Part shown: positions 11,410 to 23,118 of the stretch, in pieces | How positions within the stretch are numbered: the first letter of the stretch is position 1 | Layout: every line of letters begins with the position of its first letter | Origin: Salvia splendens | Lineage: Eukaryota > Streptophyta > Magnoliopsida > Lamiales > Lamiaceae | Direction: 5' to 3' | Length of the DNA: 64,000 nucleotides | Assembly: GCF_004379255.2 (NCBI RefSeq) | Contig: NC_056048.1 | Coordinates: 7,102,001 to 7,166,000, forward strand | Notes under the pieces: model-generated | Told to the model about the DNA's origin: nothing | Database searches by the model: none | The model's input: the letters and a program-made list of their open reading frames with translations, nothing else | Made by a program: the position numbers and the translations under genes

Positions 11410-14019
11410 CTACTGAAAAGCCTTTTTGCATTCCTCATGAAAGACAAAATCAACATCGTTATGCAACAAGTGGGTGAGTGGCTGAGCAATTTTTGCGAAA
11501 TCTTTTATGAACCTCCTATAGAATCCTGCATGCCCTAGGAATCCTCTCACCTCCTTCTGATTCGTCGGGTAAGGCAGTTTTGAGATCACCTCAATCTTTG
11601 CCTGGTCTACCTGTATACCTCTTTCCGAGACTACGTGTCCTAGGACAATTCCCTCAGGGACCATAAAGTGGCATTTCTCGAAGTTCAAAACCAAATGTAT
11701 TTCCTGGCACCTTCTCAATACTATATCCAAACTAGCCAAACATGAGTCAAATGAATTCCCGTACACAGTGAAGTCGTCCATAAAAATCTCGATGCAGTCC
11801 TCCAAAAGATCCGAGAAGATACTCATCATACACAGCTGAAAAGTGCCTGGCGCATTGCACAGGCCAAACGGCATCCTCCTGTAAGCGTACGTGCCGAAAG
11901 GACACGTGAAAGTTGTCTTCTCCTAGTCCTCGGGATCCACATAGATTTGAAAATACCCACTATACCCGTCTAGGAAACAGAAGTATTGCTTGCCTGCTAG
12001 CCTCTCCAGCATCTGGTCAATGAAAGGTAGAGGGAAATGGTCTTTCTTGGTCGCTTCATTTAACTTCCTATAATCGATGCACATCCTCCACCCAGTAACT
12101 AGTCTGGTGGGCACCAATTCATTCTTGTCGTTCTTGACCACCTGTATTCCTGACTTCTTGGGTACCATATGGACTGGACTCACCCATTCACTGTCTGGTA
12201 TGGAATAAATGATTCCTAGGGAGAGTAGTTTCAATACTTCTTTTAGCACTTCCTCCCTCATATTAGGATTCAATTTGCGTTGAGGATCTCTGCAGGCTTT
12301 TGCTCCTTCCTTCAAGCGGATGTGATGCATGCACAAATCTGGACTAATTCCTACCAGGTCAGAGAGTGTCCACCCAATAGCCTTCTTGTTTCTTCGGATT
12401 ACCTTCAGCAGTCCCTCTTCTTGTCCCTCGGTCAAGCTGCTGTTGATAATCACAGGGAAAGTTTCGTTCTCCTCTAGATAAGCATACTTTAGGCCTGGTG
12501 GAAGTGTTTTCAACTCTTTCTTGGGAACATCTTTTTCCTGGGGCAAGGGATTTTTCTCTGTTACTTCCGTTGTCATTCCCTTCCTCGACCCAGCAGAACC
12601 TTCCACACTCGCCACATAAGGTGTATTCCTTGACCTAGCTAGCTCCGGATTTGCACAGAATTTTAGAATTGCTTCAGCTAGCTCCTCATCTGATAACTCG
12701 CTTGTGTTCATTGCTTGACACCAACTGGCCACTTCTCTATCAATGGCATGACTCATCCCGGAGTTCTCAATCTGTTCCTGCATTAATTCCGTCTCAAGGT
12801 ATTCTTGGACCAAAGGGTTAATAACATCTATAGCATGCAAATTTTCAACGTCAAGAGGTTTCTTCATTGCCTCATCAATGCTGAATGTGTATTTCTCCCC
12901 ATTATAATCAAGGCAAATTGTTCCATAAAAAACATCAATGATAGTCTTAGCGGTACGTAGGAAGGGTCTCCCTAAAAGTACTCCGCCCGACTCTGCAGAC
13001 TCATTATCACTCATCTTAATCACATGGAAATCAGCAGGGTACAAGAAGTCATGTACCTTGACTATCACATTCTCAAGCACCCCTTCAGGACAGATGCATG
13101 ACCTGTCCGCCAGTTGAATCACAACCCTCGTGTCTACCATGCCTACCCCCACTAATTTCTTGTATATGGAAAGTGGTAACACATTTATCGACGCACCCAA
13201 ATCACACATAGCGTGCTCGATTCTCACATCACCAATAGAGATGGGCAAGGTGAACATACCTGGGTCATTGCATTTTGAAGGCATCTTCCTCTTCTGAATC
13301 ACTGCGGAGACGTTCTCGCCTATTAGAATTTTCCCACTGGGCCTAGCCTTCCCAGCTATAAATTCCTTGATGAACTTGCTAAAGACTGGCATCTTCAGGG
13401 CCTGTAAGAATGGCAGATTGATTTCCAACTTCCCAAAAATGTCCATGAAGTCTACCGGTTCTTCCTTCTGTTTCTTGGCTTCCCCCCGACTCGGAAAAGG
13501 TTTCAGTCGCTTCCCTGCTCCGGTAGAACTTTCAGCTGATAACTCTACAGTTTCTTTTCCCACTGCCTCATCTTCCAACTCCGGCTCTGGATCGAGGAAG
13601 AATGGTTCAGTTGATCTAGGCAAAGGTTTCTCTAAATCTCCTGTCTTAAGGTCATCCTTGACCAAGGGACTTCCTCCCTCCAAGTGTCTTGGCCTAGGAA
13701 TTGTATCCTCTTCTTCCCTGTCTTCCTTGGGATCTGTCACCTCCTTTGTTCTTACCACTGGCCCATCATATCCCTTCCCGGATCTCAAGGTAATCTGACT
13801 TATATTAGCTCTGTCCGGTGGCCTTACGGAGGCGGGAATCTTCCCTTCATTTCCCCTCATATCACACAAAGAAGTAGCTATCTGGGACAATTTCTTAGCC
13901 AGCATATCCATGGCTGCTTTCTGCTCCTGTTGAGCATCTTGAAGCTTGTGCACTACGTCATTGTTCGATTGCAGGTTGTTTTGCATATGTTGCTGAGAAC
14001 TGACGAGGTCGTGCACCAT
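11410..14019 (-). pseudogene. pol: Athila B linker-protease-RT, copy 2
   Basis: This is open from 14019 down to a TAG at about 11922, where copy 1 has a Tyr codon in DPEDYEKTTF, and then open again to 11410. It shows CDLGASINVLPLSIY (protease), CIDYRKLNEATKKDH, MPFGLCNAPGTFQ and FMDDF (reverse transcriptase). The linker frame is intact here where copy 1 lost one base. The two copies therefore carry independent disabling changes. Confidence 0.88.
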
Positions 14020-14128
14020 ATCATCGATACTTTTTGGTGGTTTCGGTGGCTGACTGGGTCCTGGGCCGATACTTTGAGTCGGTCCACTTGCTTGATTCTG
14101 ACGAGCGTTTCCTTGACCGCCTGAAGAG

Positions 14129-15595
14129 TTATTGTATTGATTTCCTTGGCCCTAGTAATTGTTCTGAAAATTCCTTTGGTGTGGGGGTACATAATTGACT
14201 GCTCTGATTCCTGTTTCCCCAGCTCGAGTGGTCTCCTTGGTTCCGATTAATCCAGTTGCCCTGCCCCTCTTGATTCCTTCCTAACCAATTACCTTGTCTT
14301 TCGGGCTGAGGTGCAAACTGCTGACTTTGTTGCGGTGCCGGCTGATTCTGTTCATTGTCAGTCCATCTGAAATTTGGATGGTTTCTCCAGGGCGCATCTC
14401 TCTGTCTCCCTGGATTCCAGCTCCCATCGGGATTCCAACTTCCCATTGCATTGACCTGGGCCTGATAATCTCCTTCCTGGGTCCCGTAATATTGTTGAAT
14501 TTGATTATCTCCTGGACCAGGAGATTTCTCCTTCCCTTGTGAAGCCAGTGGAATCGCCTTTTCAATCGCGTTCAAAAGAGCCTTCTCGAGCCTATCAATC
14601 CTTGCTTCGACTTTGTCATCTTCTTGTTCTCTCACAGCATGCACCGATCCTCTTCTCACTGCATTCCTAGGGTTATCGTACGCCTTCTTAGCGTCAATCA
14701 ACTTCCCTAGGATCTCTCTTGCCTCACTTCCCATTTTTCTTGTGAAATTTCCCCCACTCGAGGAGTTCATTAAGTCCTTTGACTCGGGAGTGGCTCCTTC
14801 GTAAAACAGAGAGTAGGTCTCTGCCTCTATCATTCGGTGATTCGGGCATGCATCCAACAACCCCTTAAATCTCGACCAATACTGACTCAACGATTCATCG
14901 TAATCTTGCTTACACTCTAGTATTTCTTTCTTAAGTGCATTCGTCTTGTTGGATGGGAAGAAATAATCTAAGAATTCTAACTTGAAGTCCCTCCACGTGC
15001 GGATAGAATCCGGAGGCAACCTCAATAGCCCCGTATTAGCTTCACCCTTCAAGGTAAACGAAATCGCTCGTAGGCGATAATCCTCCTCTGTTGCATCATT
15101 CGGCCTCTTCTGAATACCACATAACTTACTGAATTCATTTAAGAACTCATACGGACACTCATTTCTACGCCCAGAGAACGTCGGCAAGATGCCGAGTACG
15201 TTTGTCTTGATCTCGATAGTCCTCTGGCGTGGATTCATCACTATAGCTTGAGCTGGTTCTCCATCTAAATGGGCAGTGAGAGAGCCGATTTCTGGATCCG
15301 GGTCTACCACCTGCGCCATGACTACTTCCTCTGCTTCCCCTGTTTCTGACTCTGTTTCTGATTCGGGTGGTGATTCTGGATCTTCGCGTCCTGATGACGT
15401 CCAAGATTCGTCGCTAGTAAATTCACTCGGAAACGGACCTCCCGTGGTGAACCCTGATCTGGTGGTCACAGTAGAGACTGTATCCTTAACCCGCCAATCA
15501 AACTGGCCGTTTTCCACCCAGATGAGTTGCTCCAGTAGGTAGATCTTGAGCCTCTGCTCATAAACTGCAAACAAAAGAGAAAGAAAACAAATCAA
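14129..15595 (-). pseudogene. gag: Athila B gag, copy 2 (8-bp deletion near its end)
   Basis: The frame is open for 488 codons; the first in-frame ATG is at 15319. It has the same capsid core and N/Q/G-rich tail as copy 1. Relative to copy 1 it lacks 8 bases near 14193, after NRNQSSQ, so the last residues are out of frame and it stops at 14129 instead of running into the pol frame at 14019. This is the better preserved gag in the window. Confidence 0.85.
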
Positions 15596-15644
15596 AACTA
15601 TTTACACCACAGACTCTGAACACTAACACTAAGCACGCCATCCA

Positions 15645-15662
15645 TCCCCGACAACGGCGCCA
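15645..15662 (-). other. Primer binding site, tRNA-Asp type (copy 2)
   Basis: This is the reverse complement of the site at 4508-4525, with the same single difference from the tRNA-Asp complement. It is placed just inside the LTR at 15665-17266. Confidence 0.75.
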
Positions 15663-15664
15663 TT

Positions 15665-17266
15665 TGAAGTGGGTCTCACTCGACTCTAACGTCGAATGAC
15701 TAGACTCAGGAGTAAGCGAGTGTGCACATATGAGAATTAATGCAAAGCTCGGTCCAGACACAACGCTCCTTAAATCCACTGGATCACTGGGTCCAGGAAC
15801 TCTAGAGAACTACAGTGTTTTTGTCGTTGGACACACTCGACTCCCCTTCAAAAATAAATCCCTCAACCCGAATACTATGAATTAGTATAGGGAAGTGGGG
15901 TCGATCCCACAGAGATGGATTCGCAAAGTAGTGCTAAGAGACTATGGAAACAAACGGCTGCTGCCACACAAAGGGGTTGAGATTTAAACTACCACTAGAT
16001 CTAGGCAAGAAATGTAAACGCTAGACCTAGGAGACAGAAAACTTACTGGAATCAGACATCAATACCGAAAGACACAATTACTCCCTAGACTAAGTAAATG
16101 ACTACCTAATCTAGCTAAACAGTAAGCAACTAACAGTGGGGACCATATTTCCAGAAATAGCAAGTACGGTAAAAAGCTGCAGATAACCAACCCATGCTCC
16201 AACTAACTACGACGTGCACCTTCGCAACTAAACTAAACTCGCAGATGAAGAAAACAGAGCACACTCCTAGATTCAAACAGAATATAAAGAATTGGACGCC
16301 GGAAACTTGCTATGAATCGGAAATACATCAGATCTACATAAACTAGGCGAAATGAAATGAAAACACGTAAGCTAGGCATAAAATTAAAACACTCCTGCTC
16401 AGAATCACTGCAGACGCTTAATCCACTCCGGATCCAAGCCATCCGAACTCCACAACCAACAAAATCAACTCCATAACTCCGATTCTCACAGATCTGCTCC
16501 GATCAACTCCAAATTCCAACAATCACAAACAACTCCACAACATCAGCAAAACAAAACCCCGATTCATCCACAAACAAACTCCATTCTTCCAGATCTCACC
16601 ATTAACCTGCAATAATCCAGAAAATAACCACGAAAACAACCAACTCCAACAATCCAACTCCAGAATTTAAGTAAACACAATCAATCGACAGAAATCATCA
16701 CGATCGACGTAAGCGAAAACGACACTTGCATAAAAGTAGAGAAATATCCAGAAACAAAAGAGGACCGAGCTTCGAACAGCGAAGCTCGGCGAATTCAGCA
16801 GAAACAAAAAAAAACAGAAATAAATTGTTTCTTCGCCCCAAAGAAGGACGGTGTTACAACCCACAAACACTATCGGAAAGCTAAATGTGAACCCCAGCGC
16901 GAACCCGAGATCCTCCGCGAATTAGAACCAAGTATGTGAAAAGTGAACTGAGCAACAGGCTGTTCGTGAGGCCTCCACCGAGAAGGTCCCTCCAGCTTGC
17001 ATGCTTCATCCTTTTATAGATGCGGACATAGCCTTCTAGAGTCTTCGTAGAAATCCATATTCTACCCTTCAACTCCGAGGCTTCCTCCGTCAAGCAATTT
17101 CTTTCATAATGTCCGCTCTTTCGCCAGTTTCCCAGGACTATGCAAGCGTCCTCTTCTTTTCCTGGATCTAGCGAAAACCTTCACACACCTGGCTTAAAAC
17201 ATGCGTTAGACCCAGTAATTTCACGAAATAAAACCCCTAGACCGATGCATGAAATTAGCCTTATCA
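15665..17266 (-). repeat. Athila B LTR, copy 2
   Basis: This is the inverted counterpart of 2905-4505. On the minus strand it starts TGATAAGG and ends CACTTCA. It is preceded on that strand by a 3' region and purine-rich tract ending GTGAGCAGTT, and followed by a primer binding site and gag. It thus sits between the end of one element and the start of another, as in a tandem array sharing an LTR. Confidence 0.8.
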
Positions 17267-18606
17267 AACTGCTCACACTTAAACCATGCTTGTCCTCAAG
17301 TATGAAAGACAAGAGAAAGAAATAAGGTGAATTTCAATGCACGGTCCCCAAGAACGACTCTACAAACAAAAACAAAAACGGACTCCTGGACCTAGACAAC
17401 TGGCAAAATAAAAAAAAAGACTTATAAAAGAAAGCAACACAAAGAATCAAAACACAAACAAGCAAGAACTAGGTTCGACTTTTAGGCAACCGTCCCCACA
17501 AGCTTAAGTTCAATCCGATCGTCTACAGTCTTCAAATCTTCCCCCTTCCCTCTTCTACCTAAACGGTCCGTCAGTTCGTCAAGATAACCTATTGACACCC
17601 CAGCTGTTAGGTTCGCTCGATCACTCATTCCTCACCAGGTATGTTAGGATCAAAACGCTCCCCAGTTAAAGTTATGCCACTGATGCGTTGGGTTATGAGA
17701 GTTTTACCCTTCTTACTTCTCTTTTTTTCCCATTGATTTTCCTGGGTCAGGTTGAAATTGCTTCCTGCCCTTGAGGATACTAATATTATATTTATTTATT
17801 TTTTTATTTTTTCCTGTATTATATCCCCTTTTCCCCTGGACTTCGTCCAGCTTATACCTCCAAATTTTTTTTTTTACTCCTCCCCTGGACTTCGTCCAGC
17901 TTATTCCACCTTTTCCTGGACTTCGTCCAGCTTATACCTCCGAAACCAATTTTTTTCTCCTTCATACTCTACTCCCTAAGCATCAAGTGGCAGCCCAATT
18001 TACATGTTAGCACAAAAAAGTGTTTAGGCTTATAACTCGCTCTTATAGTAGGGCTGCACAGCTGGGTTATCTAAGGCTTTTTCCATCGTCCCAACTTCAT
18101 TCAGACCGCCTTTGGTTTATTAAGGAAGAAGGTGTCAAAGTTGACATGCATTCTCTCTTCAATCGCTCTCACTAAGGGAAACCTGTCTTATTATCTCACT
18201 AGCTCATGCGAAACACACATCCTAAAGACTCTTAAAACAAGAAGAACACAAACACCATACTTACTCCCCCCCTCCCACTTCCCTCAAACTTGTCCCCAAG
18301 CTATCCTAGTGAAGGGAGGAAAAGGAAGTAAGAACAGCAGACAACAGACACAAACGCAAACAAAGCACAAAAACAAAACAAACTTCTCACACTTAGACCG
18401 AACATCGGGCTAAGTGGGAGAAAGCGCAACATACAAAACCAAAACAAAACAACCCATTCTCACACTTAGACCAAAAATTGGGCTAAGTGTAGGAAGGTAT
18501 AACACATATATACAGAACGATGCATGCTGGCACATAAAAACACAAGCGAAAGAAAAACGAAAAGTAAAAGACAGAAAAGTAAAAGTTACTTGGTTCTGGG
18601 GGAAAT
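17267..18606 (-). repeat. Athila B 3' noncoding region, copy 1
   Basis: This lies between the env-like stop codon and the LTR on the minus strand, and is matched in inverse orientation by 25056-26396. It holds three copies of the hairpin CTGGACTTCGTCCAG (17836-17850, 17885-17899, 17916-17930). It also holds two larger hairpins with CACTTAG/CTAAGTG stems (about 18390-18416 and 18463-18489). No open gene was found. Confidence 0.75.
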
Positions 18607-20010
18607 TCAATTCGGGTTCTTGCCCCCGCGGGAGCCAGACTTGGGTGGCACTGTCTGTTGGGTCACTTTAACTTTCTTTCTTGCCGGTGACTCCGGCGTC
18701 TCCTTATGATCTTCTGTGGGTCGGGGCACGGTTTTCTTCAAAAGCACGGGCCTGGAGGAAGACGGGGTGGTCTGAGGCCTCTGGGCTTGTGGCGGCTTCT
18801 GCACAGCTAGACTCCCTTGACCCGGTGTCTTGGAACCGCCGCTAGGTTCAGGAAGTCCCTTCGGTGTCTCGGGGAACTTCGCTTGAAGCCACTTCGTCAT
18901 CTTCATCATCAGTGCGACGGCCTCCGCCATCTTGTCGGAAAGCCTTGACGATTCTGCCACTAGGTCGGTGATACGCCCCTTCAGGGCTACGGCCTCCTCT
19001 CTACTTCTCCCCATTTCCCTCCGTATCTCCGTCACTTCTTTTCGTACACCGATTACCTCCTTCCTCACATTCTCTACTTCGTTTCTCACTTCCTCAACTA
19101 ACTTTCTGACTTCTGCATCCTCAGCACTGTCCCTTCCTTTACCCCGTAGGGCCACAATCCCCTCAAAAACCATTTTCATCTCTGACCTCATCCATCCAAC
19201 CTCTTTCCTTACTTCTTCTACTTCTATCCTGGCTCCGGCTTCCATGTCAGCAGTATCCTTCGCCTCCACCATCTCAGGCTCCTGCTTCGTCTGCGCCTCC
19301 GACTGACCGACCTCATAAAAGCACACGTCCCTTCCCTGTGTAATGAGCAGCCCCTTATTGAAAAAGTAGTCCACGTTGAACACCTCCGGAGGTAGACACA
19401 TCTTCACTTCTCTGCAGGACTTGTGGATTTTCATAATAACGTTGCGTTGCAGGTAAGCCCCTAGAAGGTGGCATGTGTAAAGATGTCGGGAAAGGTTGGC
19501 TTTCACTTGATGGCAGGCTTGGGCTAACCAATAGCCCAAGTGAACACGTACTCCCTTGGCCATGCACCAAGTAAAGTACAAGTCGGGGGTCGTCAGAGCG
19601 TTGTTGGCTGTGCCCATCAGGTTGTAGCTAATGAAGGTCTGGGCGAATCGCTGGACCCTGTTCTCAATATGGTGGGCCTAGGGGTGGGAAATTATACCGA
19701 AATACCGAAATACCGGACTTACCGTACCGGAAAAATATCGAAAATACCAATTTTTCGGTATACCGCAGTTTCTGGTACGGTATGATACCGTACCGTAGTG
19801 TTTCGGTACGGTAACAGTATCAATTTTGCTATACCGCGGTATACCGAATCTTCGGTATATACCGAATCTTCGGTATATACCGAATATTCGGTATACCGAA
19901 TCTGCGGTATATACCGAATATTCTGTATACCGCGGTATACCGGTATACCGATAGATTATTATATATATATATATATTAATATTAAATATGTTGTAATATA
20001 TATATATTAC

Positions 20011-20067
<57 letters not shown>

Positions 20068-23000
20068 TTAAAAAATTAATACATTGATTAATACAATAAA
20101 TTAAACATTCAAATGATAATTTATTCAAACAAATTCACAATTATTTTTTTATCAACTCATCCTATTAAATATAATAAACACAATAACACATAACACCGAA
20201 AGAAGATTGGAAATACGATATCGGGATTCGAGAATATGTTTCAACAAAGCACATTTGAAAGAATTTGTATTAACTCACACCATTTAATATATGATTCTTT
20301 GTGTAATGTCATATTCCAAATATACAAAGTAATTAAAAATTGTTTTATTCTTCGTCCCATTTCATAAAATTTCAATTAAAAATATGTGCAGCTGAAAATG
20401 AATCAAATCGTTTAATTAGTGTTTAATTCATTGTATGTTATCGTATTTTATATACTACTACTTAAATATATACAATATATATGCAAAAATAATCTAGACA
20501 AATAAAAGTGTAAGAATAACTTCAGTTTTGTTAGTTGAAACTATAAATTAAAATAACAATATGAAAGATTATATACGTATAGATTAAACTAAGTATATTA
20601 ATAATTATATAGTGTAGCTCTTGTTTTATTTTTTCATTGCATAGTAATTTTATGAATATTATACCCAGGTTATACATTATTAAATTATAAAAAGAATTAA
20701 TAATAATAGTAATAATAATGATAATGATAATAATAAGATTATCTAAAAATTAATTTTATTATATTAGTAATTATTTTCAATATAGCATGAAAAACTTTAT
20801 AAACTAAAATACGACAGATGATTGTTGCATGATAAAGCTTTAAATTAACAAATTTTTAAAACTAAAACTACTGGTATAATAATAAAAATGATTGTGATCC
20901 CCAATTATATAGTATTAAATGTTTAAATATAGTGCATCTGTTATATGGAATGTGCATAAACCTTCCATATTATTTAAAAGTGTGGTTATATTTAAATTGC
21001 TTCCATAATTATGTATCTAGGTGGAATTGGAGATATATGGTATCTCTTTTTATGTACTTTAACTTCTCTATTATTCAAAATAGAATAAATGGACAAACCC
21101 TACTTTCTAAACTCCAAACGCAGCCGCCGCCTCAATTCTCAAACTTACCCGTGAATCATCAAACCTCCACGGTGTCACCACATCTTCGCCGCCTGGGTCG
21201 CAGCCTCAGCTCCGCTCCGCAGCGCCACCACGAGGTCGGGGTCGTCGTCTTACATTCTTACGCAAGCTTACAAAACGGAAAGGGGAAGGAAATTTCTTTT
21301 GATTTGGAGAGGGGTGAGATCAAGAATTTGAAGGTGACTTCTTAATTAACTGTGTGTTATTATCTCAATTACCAGTTAGTTTCAAATTTCAATTGGAAAA
21401 TGTGAACTAACTTGAACATTAACCACAGTGGACGATTAATTTTGGTGTTTTGCAAATATTAAATATCAATAAGGAAAGCTTGAAGCTTTCGGTATACCAT
21501 TTTTAACGGTATACCGAAACACGGTACGGCATACCGCAATAACGGTATGGTAACGGTATAAAAAATTATCATACCGAATTTTCAGTATACCGGAATTTCG
21601 GTATACCGAAAATTCGGTATGGTATCGGTATGAAATTTTGTCATACCGTAATTTCCGGTATGGTATGCGGTATGGCATGGTCGGTACGGTATACCGTACC
21701 GACCCACCCCTAGGTGGGCCTTCGACCAGCTGGTTTTGAACTGACCTACCCTAGGGTGAGCCACAAACTCCCATGCGTTCTGTGTCTTGAATCCCGGCGT
21801 CAGCTTCGGCGGACCAATCATTCTCTCGCTCCACAAACCCTCATCATCCTCTGTGCGCGTAAGCAGTCCCATCCGTAGAGTCCATTCACGGATGCTCATC
21901 ACATGCTCTTCATTGAAGAGCCGGAATTTGATGGAGTCAGCATTCAGATCGGTGGTGGACTTAAATCGGAAGGTGGAGAAGAATTCCCTTGCCAGGTCGA
22001 TTGGAACTTCGGCGGTGCTGTGCTTGAGCAACCAATCAAAGCCGATTGCGTCGATATAAGTTCGGAATTCATCATTGCAAGCGATCTGCTTGAGCTCCGA
22101 TGAGCTGTACATTTTTCCAGACTTAGCGTACTTGCTCTGGGCACTCTTCTCCTTGTGGATGGTTGCGCGTTTCGGGTCGTCAAACTTTCTCATCTCATCC
22201 AGGAGCTCTCTTGTAATCCAGATCTCAGTTGGCTCAAAGTTGAGCTCCTCTTCTTGTTCTTCTTCAGAGTCACTAGACCCAGCAGAATCCTCGGGCTCTG
22301 CAGCGTATGGTACCTTGGCAGGTCGAGGAAGTGGGGATTCAGTGGATTTCCCTTTCGCCTTCTTGGTCTTGGAAGGAGCAATTTGTTTCCCCTTCATTTT
22401 CTTCTCGGTCGCGTGGCGGCGTTCCTCTGCATCACTCTCCCCTCAGCTCGGTCTGGGAGATTCTGCCTGCTCAGGTGCTGTGGCTTCTGGACCCAGCATT
22501 TCTTCCTCCGTCTGCTGGACGGTTTCATCTATCTCATCAAGCAGGCTCTGACGAGCCTGTCTCCGCGTTTCCCTTGCGTTAACCGGTGAATCGGTCCCTT
22601 CGGGGACATCAGTCAGATCCACTATCAAATCCAACCCGACATCGACGGGTTCTTGGACATTCTCAGCACCGAGGGCTTCTCCTTCCTTGTTCAACAATGG
22701 GGTTGCCCCTGAAAAATAAACAGGGGTCTCTATCCCCTCCAAACCTTCTCCAACGTGGGTTTCTGTACCCGCAGACTTCTCAGGGGTTTCCCCCTCTCTG
22801 ACATCTTCCTCAGTAATTAGGGCTTCGTCGCCCCCAACCACTTCTGGGGTTTCCCCCTCCACATCTCTTTCAGCATCTAGGGCTTCGTTGCCCTCTAGAA
22901 TTTCAACTCCATCAACAGGGGTTCCCCCCTCAACAAACTCCTCCAAAACAGGGGTTTCCCCCTCAACACGGCTATCAGTAACAGGGGTTTCCCCCTCAGA

Positions 23001-23099
23001 AACACCAACCACTCTATCCTCTAAAACAGGGGTTTCCCCCTTAGTGGCAGATCCTAACCTGGGTGCACTTACGACCAACAACTCCAACCCCGCGGCCAA
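18607..23099 (-). pseudogene. Athila B env-position ORF, copy 1 (split by hAT)
   Basis: The coding sequence runs from about 23099 to 21721, is broken by the hAT element, and resumes at about 19670 to the stop at 18607. The N-terminal part is acidic with repeated EGETPV units. The middle resembles the ATHILA ORF-1 family (IDAIGFDWLLKHSTAEVPID, FRLFNEEHVMSIREWTLRMG, VHLGYWLAQA). Next is a long coiled coil with EVRKEV heptads and a basic Pro/Ser-rich tail. A TGA at 22443-22445 replaces an Arg codon of the other copy. No ATG precedes the open frame at 23099, so the N-terminus was lost at the junction. Its place between pol and the 3' LTR is that of the Athila env-like ORF, but I see no clear membrane segment, so its role is unknown. 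Confidence 0.7.
19679..21712. mobile_element. hAT-type element, 2,034 bp, non-autonomous
   Basis: The terminal inverted repeat is TAGGGGTGGG, flanked by an 8-bp duplication GGTGGGCC at 19671-19678 and 21713-21720. The empty site is seen in the sister copy near 23985, reading GGTTGGCC on the matching strand. Both ends are packed with GGTATACCG-type subterminal repeats. The middle is AT-rich with an (AT)n tract at about 20013-20060. A GC-richer patch at about 21100-21345 has an open frame but no recognisable transposase. The 8-bp duplication and terminal sequence fit hAT. Confidence 0.85.
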
Positions 23100-23118
23100 T
23101 ACTGACTTAACGATTCAT
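22585..23118. other. Inversion junction 2 with gag-derived filler
   Basis: The env-like arms match from 22584 leftwards and from 23119 rightwards. The segment 22585-23099 is env-like N-terminal sequence present only in copy 1. At 23095-23119 lies a stretch of about 25 bp that matches the gag sequence at about 14875-14899, with one or two differences. On the minus strand it encodes DESLSQYW in frame with gag. Confidence 0.75.

Noticed and set aside
19798..20079. Open frame with repeated Tyr-Ile and Tyr-Thr-Glu-Ser units
   Set aside because: It is a product of hAT subterminal repeats and an (AT)n tract, not a protein gene.
22700..23060. Regularly spaced GGGGTTTCCCCC blocks that suggest a CRISPR-like or satellite array
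   Set aside because: Spacing is irregular and the blocks are the codons of the EGETPV protein repeats; this is a eukaryotic genome.
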